Position numbers and translations under genes: made by a program. The notes under the pieces are model-generated. The model searched no databases. It saw only the letters and a list, made by a program, of their open reading frames with translations, and was not told the origin of the DNA. Positions 32,124 through 38,970 of a DNA stretch of 38,970 bases are shown here, piece after piece. Origin of the DNA: JASGCK01 sp031538565. Its GTDB lineage: Bacteria; Pseudomonadota; Gammaproteobacteria; Burkholderiales; Burkholderiaceae_C. Location: NCBI GenBank assembly GCA_031538565.1, contig JAVKLS010000033.1, positions 1 to 38,970 of the forward strand, read 5' to 3'. Each line of letters begins with the position of its first letter. Within the stretch, counting starts at the first letter, position 1.

Positions 32124-32764
32124 CGGATGCCCGTTATTTTGTGAGTTTGGATACTTAGCCGCCATGTGGGGGTTTTTAGGCACTGCGCGATGCACGCTTG
32201 CGTGTTTTTGGCGTTGACCGCTGCGTCTTGATTATCCATAGGCTGCACAAGATGCAGCTCAAAATCAAGTCGCGCCAAAGCGGTTAAATCGATACCTGCT
32301 TGTGGCCACACCACTTTAAGCTCTTGCCCTGTTGTTTGCACCAGTGTGCTGCCCGCCTTGGGACTGACGCACAGCCAGTCGATGCCTGCGGGCGCGGAAA
32401 TGGTTCCGTTGCTCTCCACCGCCACATAAAAATCTTTACGGTGCAACGCATCAAGCAAAGCGCTATCGACTTGCAAAAGCGGCTCACCGCCAGTCAGAAC
32501 GACAAAGCGCTGCGCGGGGTGGTCGCTTGGCCACTGCGTTTCAATCTGCGCGGCAAGTTGTTCGCTGCTGGCGTATTTGCCGCCCAGCGTGCCGTTTGTG
32601 CCAACAAAATCGGTATCGCAAAATTGGCAGATGGCGAGGCTACGATCCTCCTCCCGTCCCGACCATAAATTGCAGCCTGCAAAGCGGCAAAACACAGCGG
32701 GACGCCCTGCATTGCCGCCTTCGCCTTGTAGCGTATAAAAAATTTCTTTAATTTGGTAGCTCAC
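32120..32764 (-). CDS. queE: 7-carboxy-7-deazaguanine synthase
   Basis: Radical SAM enzyme that converts 6-carboxytetrahydropterin to 7-carboxy-7-deazaguanine. The 214-residue product carries the substrate-binding N-terminus IKEIFYTLQGEGGNAGRPAVF and an enlarged iron-sulfur motif, C31-x14-C46-x2-C49 (AGCNLWSG...ICQFCDTDF), as in the Burkholderia multivorans type of QueE. LTGGEPLLQ is the GGE SAM-binding motif. It starts with GTG. The stop overlaps queD, so the two are coupled. queC and queF are not in the window. Confidence 0.94.
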   Translation of the reverse strand: MSYQIKEIFYTLQGEGGNAGRPAVFCRFAGCNLWSGREEDRSLAICQFCDTDFVGTNGTLGGKYASSEQLAAQIETQWPSDHPAQRFVVLTGGEPLLQVDSALLDALHRKDFYVAVESNGTISAPAGIDWLCVSPKAGSTLVQTTGQELKVVWPQAGIDLTALARLDFELHLVQPMDNQDAAVNAKNTQACIAQCLKTPTWRLSIQTHKITGIR

Positions 32765-32786
32765 AGTAGATAACTCATCGTTGTCA

Positions 32787-33347
32787 TTAAAACCGCTCGT
32801 ATCCCATCAGTCCGCGCCATTGACTGGGCAAAAGTCCCGCCAGTGGCATACGTCCAATGCGCAGTCGCTTCATCGCTTCTACGGCAAGGCCTGCGCGGGC
32901 GCAGTAATTGGCAATATCACCTGCGCGGTAGGACTTCACCGCAAAGCGCAATCCCGTGAGACCTTCTTTGTGGGTGCTAATTGAGACGTGCATTTTGGGA
33001 TGCAGCAACTCGCGCAATTGCTCGGGTGAGACTTCGCCTGCAACGTGAACCATCAATTCGTGCTCGTTGTGGGCGGCCTCAAGCACCAGCTTACGGTGAA
33101 TGGCAGGGTCTTGTGTAAACACCAGCAAACCACTTGCACCCGTTTCTAGTGGCGTGATGCAGGGAAGTTTTTTCAATTGCGCACGTGCAAGCGCAATGCC
33201 TGCGCGATCGGTGGGCGAGCGGTGCTCGGCAATCAACAGCTCGCCTGCTTCGTCGTAAGCGACACCAGACGGCTTATGCAGCAAGATGGTGAGGGGCTGA
33301 GGGCGGGGGGCGGATTGTCCCGTTTGTGCATCTGGTAAATCAAGCAT
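32787..33347 (-). CDS. Pseudouridine synthase-like protein of the RsuA/RluE/F family, catalytic Asp replaced
   Basis: A 186-residue protein whose fold signature is of the RsuA/RluB/E/F family: ILLHKPSGV at 21-29, SGLLVFTQD at 72-80, HNEHELMVHVAGEVS and the C-terminal AGLAVEAMKRLRIGRMPLAGLLPSQWRGLMGYE. Family members have RLDxxTxGL with the catalytic Asp; here the same place reads PLETGASGL, with Glu68 for Asp and Pro for Arg. There is no N-terminal S4 domain. It may be inactive, acting as an RNA-binding protein, or use Glu in an unusual way. The start is 26 bp from the divergent DMT gene. Confidence 0.75.
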   Translation of the reverse strand: MLDLPDAQTGQSAPRPQPLTILLHKPSGVAYDEAGELLIAEHRSPTDRAGIALARAQLKKLPCITPLETGASGLLVFTQDPAIHRKLVLEAAHNEHELMVHVAGEVSPEQLRELLHPKMHVSISTHKEGLTGLRFAVKSYRAGDIANYCARAGLAVEAMKRLRIGRMPLAGLLPSQWRGLMGYERF

Positions 33348-33373
33348 AGAAGGGTGAGTTTAAAGTAGGGCGC

Positions 33374-34282
33374 ATGACTACTCCTACCAAAACCGTCAAT
33401 TTGCTTGCTTTTTTCACCATGCTGCTCGTCGCCTTGATGATGGGGTCCAATCATGTTGCGGCGCGTTTGTCGTTCGATCACGGACTAGGCGTTGCCACAG
33501 CGGTTGCTGTGCGCAGTCTGGTGTGCGCCTTGGCTGTGTCGGGGTTGATGCTGTGGAGCGGTGTGCCGTGGCGGGTGAATAAAAAACAATTACGCGGCCT
33601 TGCCATTGTGGGCTTCATCATTGGCGTGCAAAGCCAATGCTTGTACGCAGCGGTTTCGCGCATTCCCGTGGCACTGGCTTTGGTGGCATTTAATACCTTT
33701 CCGCTTTGGACGGCATTATGGGAGCGAGTTTTTTATGGCAAAACGCCACAACGCATCGTGCTGCAAGCCATGCCCGTGATTTTGTTAGGACTTTTTTTGG
33801 CGTTAGACGTGACCAGTGCATTTGCTAAATTGAGTGCGGCTTCTAACGATGGGCGCGAAATGGTAGGCATTGCGCTGGCGTTGTTTGGCGCCGCTATTTT
33901 TGGCATCGCGTTGGTGGTTATGCAGCACGAAACCGATGGCGTGGACGGACGCACGCGCACCGCAATAACCATGTGGCTAGTCAGTGCGCTTGCGCTGGCT
34001 GTGATGGGCGCACAAGGCGGCGCACGGTTTCCTACGGACTCCATCGGCTGGACTGCTTTGATCGTGCTCTCGGCGCTGTATGGCACGGCGTTTACCATTA
34101 TGTTTACGGTGCTGCCTAAATTAGGCGTGGGCAACAACTCCGTGTTGATGAATGCAGAGCCTATTTTTTCACTCGTTGTTGCGTGGGTTGTGCTGGGTCA
34201 GACCATTGCCCATAGTCAAATTGCTGGCGCTCTTGTGGTGGTCAGCACGGTGATGTGGTTGGGGTTGAGGAAAAAACAATGA
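33374..34282 (+). CDS. DMT-superfamily (EamA) permease
   Basis: Inner-membrane transporter of 302 residues with about ten helices in two EamA repeats. Typical segments are LLVALMMGSNHVAARLSF, VAVRSLVCALAVSGLMLW, IPVALALVAFNTFPLWTALWERVFYGK and the repeat-2 LMNAEPIFSLVVAWVVLGQ, a motif shared by RhaT/EamA-type exporters. Little similarity to the DMT permease at 8460 is seen beyond family level. The gene is alone, divergent from the pseudouridine-synthase-like gene, and its stop abuts a hairpin and the tRNA-Pro on the other strand. Substrate unknown. Confidence 0.9.
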   Translation: MTTPTKTVNLLAFFTMLLVALMMGSNHVAARLSFDHGLGVATAVAVRSLVCALAVSGLMLWSGVPWRVNKKQLRGLAIVGFIIGVQSQCLYAAVSRIPVALALVAFNTFPLWTALWERVFYGKTPQRIVLQAMPVILLGLFLALDVTSAFAKLSAASNDGREMVGIALALFGAAIFGIALVVMQHETDGVDGRTRTAITMWLVSALALAVMGAQGGARFPTDSIGWTALIVLSALYGTAFTIMFTVLPKLGVGNNSVLMNAEPIFSLVVAWVVLGQTIAHSQIAGALVVVSTVMWLGLRKKQ

Positions 34283-34283
34283 A

Positions 34284-34317
34284 AACGGCTTCGTGTCGGT
34301 AAAGACAGGAAGCCGTT
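34284..34317 (-). terminator. Hairpin terminator downstream of tRNA-Pro
   Basis: AACGGCTTC (34284-34292) pairs with GAAGCCGTT (34309-34317), with a second inner stem TGTC/GACA and a six-base loop. Read on the minus strand the stem is followed by TTTT and, a few bases later, another T run, so it can end the tRNA-Pro transcript. It begins two bases after the DMT stop and may also affect that transcript, though its plus-strand tail is poor. Confidence 0.7.
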
Positions 34318-34328
34318 AAATTGTCTAA

Positions 34329-34405
34329 TGGTCGGAGTACAAGGATTCGAACCTTGGACCCCCTGGTCCCAAACCAGGTGCGCTACCAGACTGCGCCACA
34401 CTCCG
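34329..34405 (-). tRNA. tRNA-Pro (anticodon UGG)
   Basis: A 77-base cloverleaf read on the minus strand. The acceptor stem CGGAGTG pairs with the 3' arm ending TACTCCG, followed by A and an encoded CCA. The anticodon stem CCTGG/CCAGG holds loop TTTGGGA, giving anticodon UGG for proline CCN codons. GGTTCGAATCC forms the T arm. It is isolated between ribE and the DMT permease gene. Confidence 0.96.
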
Positions 34406-34416
34406 ATGTGCGAAGA

Positions 34417-35040
34417 TTATATACGAGGCTCTCGCATCCGAGCCACGTAACGGGCGATCAAATCGATTTCCACATTCACTGGGGCGCCTTGTTTAAGTGA
34501 GCCCAGCGCCGTGTTTTCGAGGGTGTGCGGGATGAGGTTGATGCTGATCTCGCAGCCATGACTCGCATCTTGCACATGGTTGATTGTTAAGCTTACGCCG
34601 TTGATCGTGACCGATCCTTTGACTGCTAAAAACTTTGCCAGCGCACCAGGGCATAAAACGCGCAGCTGCCAGCTCTCGCCCAGCACAGAAAAATGGGTCA
34701 CCACGCCCACATCATCGACATGGCCGCTGACGATATGTCCGCCTAAACGGTCGTGGGCGCGTAGTGCTTTTTCTAAATTGATGCGTTGCGCAGTTCGATC
34801 AAGCCCTGCTGTTTTGCTCAGCGACTCCGCAGAAATATCCACCGTAAACTGGTTTGTAGATTCACTCAATGTGGCGACCGTCATGCAAGCGCCATTTAAG
34901 GCAATGCTGTCGCCAAGCGCTACGTCCAGTAAATAATCCGCAGGCGTTTGGATGGTGAGGCGCTTGCCAAAAGTCGCGCTCGCGCCTAAATTGTCGCTAC
35001 GAATAATGCTGCCAACACCTGAAACAATACCTGTAAACAT
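34417..35040 (-). CDS. ribE: Riboflavin synthase, alpha chain
   Basis: Dismutates two 6,7-dimethyl-8-ribityllumazine molecules into riboflavin and a pyrimidine. The 207 residues form two lumazine-binding repeats. The N-terminus MFTGIVSGVGSI is the family signature, SIALNGACMTVA and DGVSLTI-type NGVSLTINHV lie at equivalent places in the repeats, and GGHIVSGHVDDVG ends the first. The gene starts eight bases after the ribD stop in the same direction and is the last member of glyA-nrdR-ribD-ribE. ribBA and ribH, which follow in many relatives, are not here. No FMN riboswitch is seen in front of it. Confidence 0.95.
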   Translation of the reverse strand: MFTGIVSGVGSIIRSDNLGASATFGKRLTIQTPADYLLDVALGDSIALNGACMTVATLSESTNQFTVDISAESLSKTAGLDRTAQRINLEKALRAHDRLGGHIVSGHVDDVGVVTHFSVLGESWQLRVLCPGALAKFLAVKGSVTINGVSLTINHVQDASHGCEISINLIPHTLENTALGSLKQGAPVNVEIDLIARYVARMREPRI

Positions 35041-35048
35041 TTGTTTAT

Positions 35049-36197
35049 CTATTTGATTTTATTGATTTTTAATCTTAAAATAATTCTAAGATCCTCACCC
35101 ACACGGTCAACCGAGTGGTAGTTTAGCCTGGTTGCGTCGGTGAGTTTTTGAAGTGGCTCTAAATTGACTATGCCTTGCCCTATGCCCAAAAGTTGTGCGC
35201 TTTGATAGAGCAAAATTTCGTTCACCAGTCCCTCGCGCCATAACGAACCGTTGAGCTTGAATCCAGCTTCGACGTGCAGTTCGCTCACGTGCTGCTGCGC
35301 CAAATCTCGCAGCAAGACGGTCAAATCGACTTTTCCGAGGGGGGTTGGCAGCGCAATGATCTCAGCGCCGAGCATTTGGAGTGCTTTGATTTTTCCGGCT
35401 AGGGTGGGGTGACTGGCGTTTGCGGCGGTATAAATTCGAACAGGACGTTTGGCAGCAAAAATCTGAGCTGTCAAAGGAACTTCCAGCTTGCTATCAACCA
35501 AAACGAGAATAGGCTGACGCAGTGTGGTGACGTGGCGTACATCCAGTTGTGGATCGTCCGCCAGCACCGTGCCAATACCTGTGAGCACCGCGCAAGCACG
35601 GGCTCGCCAGTGGTGGCCGTCGGTGCGAGCCTCTTGGCCTGTAATCCATTGACTGTGACCATTGGGTAGGGCGGTAATGCCATCTAACGATGCGGCAACC
35701 TTCATCCGCACCCACGGCACACCCGTGCGCATACGGTGAATAAAGCCGATATTCATTTCTTGCGCCTCGGCCTTGCCGTCGCCGATCTCCACCGCAATCC
35801 CCGCAGCTCGCAGCATGGCAAAGCCTTTTCCTGCCACCAGTGGGTTTGGGTCTTGCACGCTTGCCACGACTTTGCTAATGCCAATTTGGATGAGCGCTGC
35901 TGCACAAGCGCCTGTGCGCCCTTGGTGTGCGCAAGGCTCTAGCGTGACGTAAGCGACGCTTCCTTTGGGCGCTTTCCCATCGATGAAATTACCTTTGGCG
36001 TGACCGTCTTGAATGGCCATCACTTCGGCATGGGCCTCGCCCGCTTTTTGGGTGTGACCTTCGCCCAAAATGCGCCCATCTGCGTCGACTAGCACGCAGC
36101 CCACGCGCGGGTTTGGGGATGTTAAATAAAGCGCGGAATTGGCAAGCGCCAAGGCCTTTACCATGTGCAAGCTTGGCTGCCCAGGGGCAGGGATCAC
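35049..36197 (-). CDS. ribD: Bifunctional riboflavin biosynthesis deaminase/reductase
   Basis: Carries out the deamination and reduction steps of riboflavin synthesis. Its 382 residues have a zinc deaminase domain (HAEVMAIQ and PCAHQGRTGACAAAL) in the first ~150 and an NADPH-dependent reductase domain (RMKVAASLDG, GIGTVLADDPQLDVR, VEAGFKLNGSLWREGLVNE) in the rest. It starts with GTG, overlapping the nrdR stop by four bases (GTGA). The first ATG in frame, at 36164, would cut 11 residues. The neighbour order is as usual in Betaproteobacteria. Confidence 0.95.
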   Translation of the reverse strand: MIPAPGQPSLHMVKALALANSALYLTSPNPRVGCVLVDADGRILGEGHTQKAGEAHAEVMAIQDGHAKGNFIDGKAPKGSVAYVTLEPCAHQGRTGACAAALIQIGISKVVASVQDPNPLVAGKGFAMLRAAGIAVEIGDGKAEAQEMNIGFIHRMRTGVPWVRMKVAASLDGITALPNGHSQWITGQEARTDGHHWRARACAVLTGIGTVLADDPQLDVRHVTTLRQPILVLVDSKLEVPLTAQIFAAKRPVRIYTAANASHPTLAGKIKALQMLGAEIIALPTPLGKVDLTVLLRDLAQQHVSELHVEAGFKLNGSLWREGLVNEILLYQSAQLLGIGQGIVNLEPLQKLTDATRLNYHSVDRVGEDLRIILRLKINKIK

Positions 36198-36643
36198 CGT
36201 TTGACCTCGTCCACAAAAGAGCTAAATTCGTCGATGTCTTCAAAGCTGCGGTAGACGCTGGCAAAGCGCACGTAGGCGACTTTGTCTAGTTTTTTAAGCT
36301 CCCGCATGACCATCTCGCCAAGGCGAGCGCTGGGCACTTCGCGCATCGCTAGGTTGAGCAGCTTCTCCTCGATGCGCTCAATGGATGCATCGATTTGCTC
36401 GGTGTTAATAGGTCGTTTGCGCAGTGCGATGTGGAATGAATCGCTGAGTTTTTCTCGCTGATAGTCGATGCGGCGACCGTCTTTTTTAACAATCCGCGGG
36501 AAGCTGACGTCGGGCCGCTCATACGTGGTAAAGCGCTTTTCGCACGAGCTGCAACTACGGCGACGGCGCACAAACTCGCCCTCTTCGGCAACCCGAGTCT
36601 CCATGACTTGAGTCTCTTCGTGGCTGCAAAAGGGGCAGCGCAT
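36194..36643 (-). CDS. nrdR: Transcriptional repressor NrdR
   Basis: Nucleotide-sensing repressor of ribonucleotide reductase genes. The 149 residues comprise a zinc ribbon with Cys3, Cys6, Cys31 and Cys34 (MRCPFC and SCSSCEKRF), then an ATP-cone domain (FPRIVKKDGRRIDYQREKL). The tail is DIDEFSSFVDEV. This is the standard NrdR architecture and length. It lies six bases downstream of glyA and overlaps ribD. NrdR boxes are expected upstream of nrd genes, which are not in the window. Confidence 0.96.
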   Translation of the reverse strand: MRCPFCSHEETQVMETRVAEEGEFVRRRRSCSSCEKRFTTYERPDVSFPRIVKKDGRRIDYQREKLSDSFHIALRKRPINTEQIDASIERIEEKLLNLAMREVPSARLGEMVMRELKKLDKVAYVRFASVYRSFEDIDEFSSFVDEVKR

Positions 36644-36649
36644 CTAGAT

Positions 36650-37894
36650 TTAACGGTACACGGGAAAGCGTGCGGTCAGCGCGTGCACTTTAGCGCGGAC
36701 GGCGGCAATAGCGGCTTCGTTTTGAGCGCCCTCCAAAACATCGGCAATCAAGTTGGCGGTTAAGCGCGCTTCTTCGTCTTTAAAGCCGCGTGTGGTCATA
36801 GCGGGTGAACCAATGCGGATTCCGCTGGTGACCATTGGTTTTTCGGGGTCGTTGGGGATGGCGTTTTTGTTGACGGTGATGTGAGCGCGTCCCAAAGCGG
36901 CATCGGCTTCTTTGCCAGTAATTCCTTTAGCACGCAAATCCACCAGCATCAAATGGCTTTGCGTGCCACCGCTGACGATACGCAGTCCGCGCTGGATGAG
37001 TGTCTCTGCCATGATGCTGGCATTTTTAACGACTTGCTGTTGGTACAGTTTGAACTCGGGCGAAAGCGCCTCTTTAAATGCCACGGCTTTGGCGGCAATA
37101 ACGTGCATCAACGGCCCGCCTTGCAAGCCTGGGAAAATGGCGCTATTGATCGCTTTTTCATGTTCCGCCTTCATCAAAATCAAACCACCGCGCGGACCGC
37201 GTAAGGTTTTGTGCGTGGTGGACGTGACGACATCTGCGTGCGGTACGGGGCTTGGATAAACGCCTGCCGCAATGAGTCCTGCGTAATGCGCCATGTCCAC
37301 CATAAAAATGGCGCCAACTTCTTTGGCAATTTTGGCAAACCGCGCAAAGTCAATGTGCAGGCTATAAGCCGAAGCACCGGCAATGATGAGCTTGGGTTTA
37401 GCCTCGCGAGCCGTGCGCTCCATAGCGTCGTAATCAATTTTTTCTTTGGCGTTTAGCCCGTAACTAACGACGTTAAACCACTTGCCACTCATGTTGAGCG
37501 CCATGCCGTGCGTGAGATGTCCGCCCTCTGCAAGACTCATTCCCATGATGGTGTCGCCAGGTTTTAAAAACGCCAAAAAGACAGCTTCATTGGCCGATGC
37601 GCCGCAGTGCGGCTGTACGTTGGCAGCATCCGCGCCAAAGAGTTGTTTGAGGCGATCAATCGCCAGCTGCTCGACCACGTCCACTTGCTCGCAACCGCCG
37701 TAGTAGCGTTTGCCAGGATAGCCCTCCGCGTACTTGTTGGTTAGCTGCGAGCCTTGCGCGTGCATGACTGCGGGCGAGGTGTAGTTTTCACTGGCAATGA
37801 GTTCAATATGCTGTTCTTGGCGTTGATGCTCGGCTTCAATGGCGGCAAAAATGGCGGGATCGGCTTCTTTGACAAGAATATTTTTAGAAAACAT
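36650..37894 (-). CDS. glyA: Serine hydroxymethyltransferase
   Basis: PLP-dependent enzyme that converts serine and THF to glycine and methylene-THF, linking to folD at 19937. At 414 residues it is full length. The PLP-binding segment is VTSTTHKTLRGPRGG with the Schiff-base Lys, the N-terminal IELIASENYTSPAVM is typical, and HCGASANEAVFLAFL and DMAHYAGLIAAGVYPSPVPHADV complete the active site. The first gene of the glyA-nrdR-ribD-ribE run. The upstream gap to the transglycosylase gene is 49 bp and holds no hairpin. Confidence 0.97.
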   Translation of the reverse strand: MFSKNILVKEADPAIFAAIEAEHQRQEQHIELIASENYTSPAVMHAQGSQLTNKYAEGYPGKRYYGGCEQVDVVEQLAIDRLKQLFGADAANVQPHCGASANEAVFLAFLKPGDTIMGMSLAEGGHLTHGMALNMSGKWFNVVSYGLNAKEKIDYDAMERTAREAKPKLIIAGASAYSLHIDFARFAKIAKEVGAIFMVDMAHYAGLIAAGVYPSPVPHADVVTSTTHKTLRGPRGGLILMKAEHEKAINSAIFPGLQGGPLMHVIAAKAVAFKEALSPEFKLYQQQVVKNASIMAETLIQRGLRIVSGGTQSHLMLVDLRAKGITGKEADAALGRAHITVNKNAIPNDPEKPMVTSGIRIGSPAMTTRGFKDEEARLTANLIADVLEGAQNEAAIAAVRAKVHALTARFPVYR

Positions 37895-37943
37895 AGAGTT
37901 GGCTTACGGAAAATGGAGAAAGTGAGAAGAGTAAAAGAAGAGC

Positions 37944-38585
37944 TTAATTATCCGATGCAAGCGCAATTTGTGGCTTATTGTGACCTGCCAGCACCGTTTT
38001 AAGACGTTGCTGCTCGGCCAGCACTTTATTGGCATAACCGCCGCCAGCGCGAGTGGTTGCGCCCACGTATTGCTTGAGTCCGCCCTGTACCGAGCCTGCT
38101 TTTTTGATGCAGTCCAGCAAAATTTTTGCACCGACTCGCAAATTGCTAACGGGATCAAATGCTGCCAAGTCGCCGCCAAAAATTTCGTATTTGTCTGTGT
38201 GAACTTTGGTCATCACTTGCATGAGACCTTGCGCCCCGAGACTGCTTTGGGCAAAAGGGTTGAAGCCCGATTCGATAGCCATGACTGCCAAAATCAAGGT
38301 CGGCTCTAGCTGAAGATGCTGCCCTGTGGTAAAGGCTTGCGTCACAATGGCGCTCATGGGTTCGGGGGCGACGCGGTACTTTTTGCTTAGCCACAGCGTC
38401 AATTCAGCTTGTTCTTTTGACAGATCACTCGGATTAGATGCCGTAACGCGCGCAAGCGCGTCTTTGGCCTTAGTGAAATTGATACTGCTTTGCCAATCAC
38501 GGGGCAGGAGTGCTGCAACGATGAGGGTACCCAGCATTGCATAAAAAGCCAGCAGTACAACTGGACGGTTAATGTTTTTAAACAT
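37944..38585 (-). CDS. Membrane-anchored lytic transglycosylase (SLT domain)
   Basis: Peptidoglycan-cleaving transglycosylase of 213 residues from ATG 38585. An N-terminal hydrophobic helix at about 8-27 (VVLLAFYAMLGTLIVAAL) can anchor it to the inner membrane with the catalytic part outside. The SLT domain spans about 90-190 with catalytic Glu105 (AVMAIESGFNP), SSLGAQGLMQVMTKVH and the later YVGATTRAGGGYANKVL. The frame can be extended to 38765 but the added residues look non-coding, and the anchor follows ATG 38585. It belongs to glycoside hydrolase 23-type enzymes; the exact class is not fixed. Confidence 0.87.
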   Translation of the reverse strand: MFKNINRPVVLLAFYAMLGTLIVAALLPRDWQSSINFTKAKDALARVTASNPSDLSKEQAELTLWLSKKYRVAPEPMSAIVTQAFTTGQHLQLEPTLILAVMAIESGFNPFAQSSLGAQGLMQVMTKVHTDKYEIFGGDLAAFDPVSNLRVGAKILLDCIKKAGSVQGGLKQYVGATTRAGGGYANKVLAEQQRLKTVLAGHNKPQIALASDN

Positions 38586-38750
38586 TCGGGGTGGCACGCA
38601 TTGAACGGCGTGTGTTTGTGAAAACGAGCGAAGTTTAGCGTTGAAATGGGCGTTTTTTAAAATCAATGACTGATTTTTTATGCAGCCATTCTTTTGTGTT
38701 GCGAGTAAATAGACTTGTCCGCTTTTAGAGCTCGTGAATTGTCCGCATTT

Positions 38751-38809
38751 GCAAATATCTGCCAAAGGAGCGAAGGGCGAAGCCCGTAGCGGATTTGGCA
38801 GATATTTGC
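38751..38809. repeat. Perfect 16-bp inverted repeat
   Basis: GCAAATATCTGCCAAA (38751-38766) and its exact inverse TTTGGCAGATATTTGC (38794-38809) enclose a 27-base GC-rich spacer. The spacer holds a small hairpin, GGGC/GCCC at 38775-38785. There is no T run, so it is not a terminator. It could be an insertion-sequence remnant or MITE-like element. Confidence 0.75.
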
Positions 38810-38923
38810 GGCCCAGATTGCGGGGCGGGACTGGACTTACCCCAGTTTCACGGACGGTTAAATGTTTCGAAATTGAAACGGTTTGAGTGTACTCGCGCGA
38901 GGGTTATCCCCCGTGCTGGGCTG

Positions 38924-38970
38924 TGGTCAACTCGCAGCGCCCCCCTTGGGCGCATGAAGCGAGTTGTCCA
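38924..38970. repeat. Imperfect palindrome at the window edge
   Basis: TGGTCAACTCGC (38924-38935) and GCGAGTTGTCCA (38959-38970) pair with one mismatch. Inside is a second perfect stem, GCGCCC (38937-38942) and GGGCGC (38948-38953). The outer arm ends at the last base of the window, so the element may extend further. Identity unknown. Confidence 0.7.

Larger units (their letters stand above)
38586..38970. other. Non-coding right end with nested inverted repeats
   Basis: No convincing gene is found in these 385 bases on either strand. The stretch contains direct copies of TTGTCCGC at 38715-38722 and 38739-38746, the long inverted repeat at 38751-38809, a segment near 38831-38856 (TGGACTTACCCC...CACGGAC) that resembles a transposon terminus, and the imperfect palindrome at 38924-38970. 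The composition suggests mobile-element debris or the start of an element that continues past the window edge. Confidence 0.6.

Noticed and set aside
35041..37943. Riboswitch (FMN or glycine) in the rib/glyA run
   Set aside because: The gaps between these genes are too short (6 to 49 bp) to hold a riboswitch, and the conserved helices are not seen.
38881..38970. TTATCC and TTGTCCA as DnaA boxes
   Set aside because: Neither matches the full 9-base box, they are not clustered, and no dnaA, dnaN or gidA gene is close.
1..38970. CRISPR array, phage or defence island
   Set aside because: No regularly spaced repeats, no cas, integrase, capsid or toxin-antitoxin signatures. The only mobile DNA is the IS end and the repeat-rich right edge.

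Overview
ORGANISM. Gene content and order fit a betaproteobacterium of the order Burkholderiales, most likely near Comamonadaceae. Indicators are the phaA-phaB pair, TctC/Bug-type periplasmic binding proteins, homodimeric AceE, a PDH operon whose E3 carries its own lipoyl domain, a glyA-nrdR-ribD-ribE run, and FixJ-type plus OmpR-type two-component systems. This is inferred from gene families; no 16S rRNA is present and the genus cannot be fixed from the sequence. LAYOUT. 1-140 is the right end of an IS3-family element, which has removed the N-terminus of a PhaA-type thiolase (to 1171); intact phaB follows. A bidirectional terminator (1969-1998) separates this from a long leftward block: xseB, ispA, dxs, an acyl carrier protein, an alpha/beta hydrolase with Cys in the nucleophile position, and an orphan TakP-like TRAP binding protein. 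From 7351 a rightward block holds a Rieske oxygenase, a DMT permease, a sulfurtransferase, serB, an OmpR-type response regulator with its histidine kinase, a PfkB kinase, tadA, a small Rieske protein and sppA. An amidase converges on sppA. Two tandem Bug receptors and a GNAT acetyltransferase follow and converge on a leftward sensor kinase, response regulator and folD operon. That operon is divergent from the rightward pyruvate dehydrogenase operon: aceE, a secreted alpha/beta hydrolase, aceF, lpdA, then a short class III CoA-transferase-like gene. The right part is mostly leftward: queE-queD, a degenerate pseudouridine synthase, tRNA-Pro(UGG), ribE, ribD, nrdR, glyA and a lytic transglycosylase. 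Only one DMT permease there points right. The last 385 bp are non-coding and rich in inverted repeats. HOW THE GENES WORK TOGETHER. dxs and ispA supply isoprenoid precursors and farnesyl diphosphate. aceE, aceF and lpdA encode the whole pyruvate dehydrogenase complex, and the divergent two-component system is a natural candidate regulator of it or of carbon-source use. queE and queD act in 7-deazaguanine (queuosine) synthesis. ribD, ribE, glyA and folD belong to riboflavin and one-carbon metabolism. MOST NOTABLE. (1) An ACP is translationally coupled to a Cys-nucleophile hydrolase. (2) A perfect 9-bp dyad lies in the aceE / sensor-kinase intergenic region. (3) Palindromic dispersed-type repeats are read in frame in the flexible linkers of both AceF and LpdA, at the same distance from the lipoyl domain. 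(4) QueD and a pseudouridine synthase each carry a substitution at the expected catalytic residue. No CRISPR array, phage or defence system was seen.
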